Positions 62,707-64,000 of a stretch of DNA of 64,000 bases are shown one piece after another (position 1 is the first letter of the stretch; each line of letters opens with the position of its first letter). The position numbers and the translations under genes were made by a program. The notes below the pieces were generated by a model. That model searched no databases, was not told where the DNA came from, and saw only the letters and a list, made by a program, of their open reading frames with translations. Origin of the DNA: Achromobacter xylosoxidans (GTDB taxonomy: Bacteria; Pseudomonadota; Gammaproteobacteria; Burkholderiales; Burkholderiaceae_B); contig NZ_MTLG01000122.1 of assembly GCF_002192695.1 (NCBI RefSeq), positions 62,001 to 126,000 of the forward strand, read 5' to 3'.

Positions 62707-64000
62707 ATGATACGGGGCCTCTTCCTATACCTCGCAGTGAAAGTTTTCCCGGCTCTGTCCATGATCGTGTACATGGTCGCCATGTACATGAACTTTCCGC
62801 CCAACGATTATGTAACCTATTCCGCCGCGATTGCCGCGGGCGTGATCGGCGCGCAGATAGCTTCAAGCTGGATTGCCAGCGCGATCATCTTTTACTTCCC
62901 CTTGCGCAAAGGGAAAGCGGCATTCGTCACACAGGTGTTGCGGATAGCCATTGTTTCGGCCTCGCTGACGGCCCTGATCACCTCAGGCATCTTTCTATCG
63001 CTGTTTCATGATCGGGCCCTAAGCGCGAGCGTCTTGTTCCTGACTGCTGCGCAAGGGCTCTTCTACGTAGCCGTCGCCCTATTCCAACCCGAGCGGCGGA
63101 TGCGCAGTCAGGTCATCAGCGCGATCACCCTCAGCATTACCCAATTGCTGTTCGCCGCCTACGCGATTCTGTCCAACACCCATTCACTCGCGGTGTCCGT
63201 CGCAGGTTATGGCGCGGGGTTCCTGGCCGGCCTCATTACCCTGCTTCTGTATATTCACTGGACCTGGTTTACCAGCGTATTGCGCAAGCGCCAGCGCCGC
63301 CTGGCGGCGAAGGAACCTGCGCTTGAGAATTCCAAGCTGCTGGCCTATGGCGGCCCCATGTTCATCTGGTTTTCGCTGATGCTGGTCAATAGCTACACCG
63401 ACCGCTTCTTCCTTGGCCGCGTGGAAGGGCCGGGCGTGGCGGGCTATGCGTTCACGAAAGACCTCTTGATCGGCATTTCAGGATTCATTTCCATGCCGAT
63501 CATGCTGATCGCCCATTCCATGATTTTCCGGCTGTTCCGTGAAAAAAAGGAAGAGGAGCTTTCCCAGCTGATCAGGTTCTCGACCACGCTTCTGGTCGTG
63601 CTGTTTCTGTTCGCGATATTCGTCTATGCGTCATTCGCAAAAATACAATTGACGCACTTTTCGCCTGACCTGCAGCACGTATCATTTTTCCGGGCGGTTC
63701 TCATTGGCCTGGGTATCATGTTAAGTACCCTTGCGCTCTATTCGCAGAAGAAATTCGAGGTACTCGGGCACCTGAAGCAATTGGTCGTGCTGGCAGCCAT
63801 CAGCAATAGCGTCGCGTTTCTCTCTTACATGTACTCGTCCAGCAGCCATTCGCTCGACTATTTCGCCATTTCATATGCGGCGAGCACGCTCCTGTACTTC
63901 TGCCTGACTCTCTGGACCGGGTCGAACGCAATCCGGTTCACTATCAACTTGAAAATGATCGCCTTTGTCCTTGCCGTGCTGATCGCCATGCATTTCCTCG
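62707..64000 (+). CDS. Wzx-like O-unit flippase, 3' end cut by window
   Basis: At least 431 residues, open to the window end. Begins MIRGLFLYLAVKVFPALSMIVYM; repeated hydrophobic helices (about 12 visible) with short basic loops (RKRQRRLAAKEP, FREKKEEELSQL) match polysaccharide-transport (MATE/MOP superfamily) proteins. Follows the glycosyltransferase by 54 bp. Codon use looks richer in A/T than the flanking housekeeping genes, as is usual for O-antigen flippases. Identity as Wzx is family inference. Confidence 0.8.
   Translation, partial: MIRGLFLYLAVKVFPALSMIVYMVAMYMNFPPNDYVTYSAAIAAGVIGAQIASSWIASAIIFYFPLRKGKAAFVTQVLRIAIVSASLTALITSGIFLSLFHDRALSASVLFLTAAQGLFYVAVALFQPERRMRSQVISAITLSITQLLFAAYAILSNTHSLAVSVAGYGAGFLAGLITLLLYIHWTWFTSVLRKRQRRLAAKEPALENSKLLAYGGPMFIWFSLMLVNSYTDRFFLGRVEGPGVAGYAFTKDLLIGISGFISMPIMLIAHSMIFRLFREKKEEELSQLIRFSTTLLVVLFLFAIFVYASFAKIQLTHFSPDLQHVSFFRAVLIGLGIMLSTLALYSQKKFEVLGHLKQLVVLAAISNSVAFLSYMYSSSSHSLDYFAISYAASTLLYFCLTLWTGSNAIRFTINLKMIAFVLAVLIAMHFL

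Overview
The window is a chromosomal segment of a high-GC betaproteobacterium, most likely an Alcaligenaceae member of the Achromobacter/Bordetella type. Support comes from the three Bug-type solute receptors without membrane partners, the dapF-DUF484-xerC order, dacC/D-amino-acid aminotransferase/ybeD/lipB/lipA, birA-coaX, waaC-waaA next to an O-antigen locus, and an S-adenosylhomocysteine (SAH) riboswitch upstream of ahcY. About 62 protein genes are supported. I see no rRNA or tRNA gene, insertion sequence, prophage or CRISPR array. Species assignment is inference.

Layout. 1-5222: catabolic cassette with a Bug receptor (5' cut by the window), IclR regulator, MaoC hydratase, CitE-like CoA-ester lyase, CaiB/BaiF CoA-transferase and a second Bug receptor; the set resembles itaconate/mesaconate/citramalate degradation. 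5292-8262: methyl-cycle operon ahcY, small membrane protein, metF, under an SAH riboswitch. 8285-9697: glycosyltransferase and DUF1289 protein. 9807-14820: Bug receptor, leuC/leuD paralogues and a fluoroacetate-dehalogenase-like hydrolase, divergent from a LysR gene. 14858-18764: Lrp-type regulator, MHS transporter, amidase. 18838-24702: metK, two lipid A acyltransferases, dapF, DUF484, xerC.

24761-31966 is a metal-homeostasis island. One leftward operon runs from an unlisted 56-residue membrane ORF through znuC, znuB and znuA to a DUF1007 protein and a NicO-family permease. It diverges from zur across a near-perfect Zur-box-like palindrome. It is followed by a COG0523 metal-chaperone GTPase and a dksA whose zinc-finger cysteines are mostly replaced. 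hslVU follows, behind a plausible sigma-32 promoter.

34193-44773 holds a CusF-like periplasmic protein, a cobalamin adenosyltransferase, rfbD/rfbC, lipA, a LacI-type sensor domain without DNA-binding domain, a Sel1 protein, lipB, ybeD, a D-amino-acid aminotransferase, dacC, and a GlxA-type regulator divergent from an HD-domain enzyme. 44774-48972 is an MCE lipid-transport operon with a STAS-fused permease. 49064-50911 is birA-coaX plus a small membrane protein.

50948-64000 is LPS: waaC/waaA, a WbpV-like epimerase/reductase, a WbpM-like dehydratase, the UDP-L-FucNAc pathway fnlABC, an O-antigen ligase/polymerase, a WbuB-like glycosyltransferase and a Wzx flippase cut by the window end. With rfbCD, this predicts an O-antigen made from L-FucNAc, QuiNAc-type sugar and possibly rhamnose.
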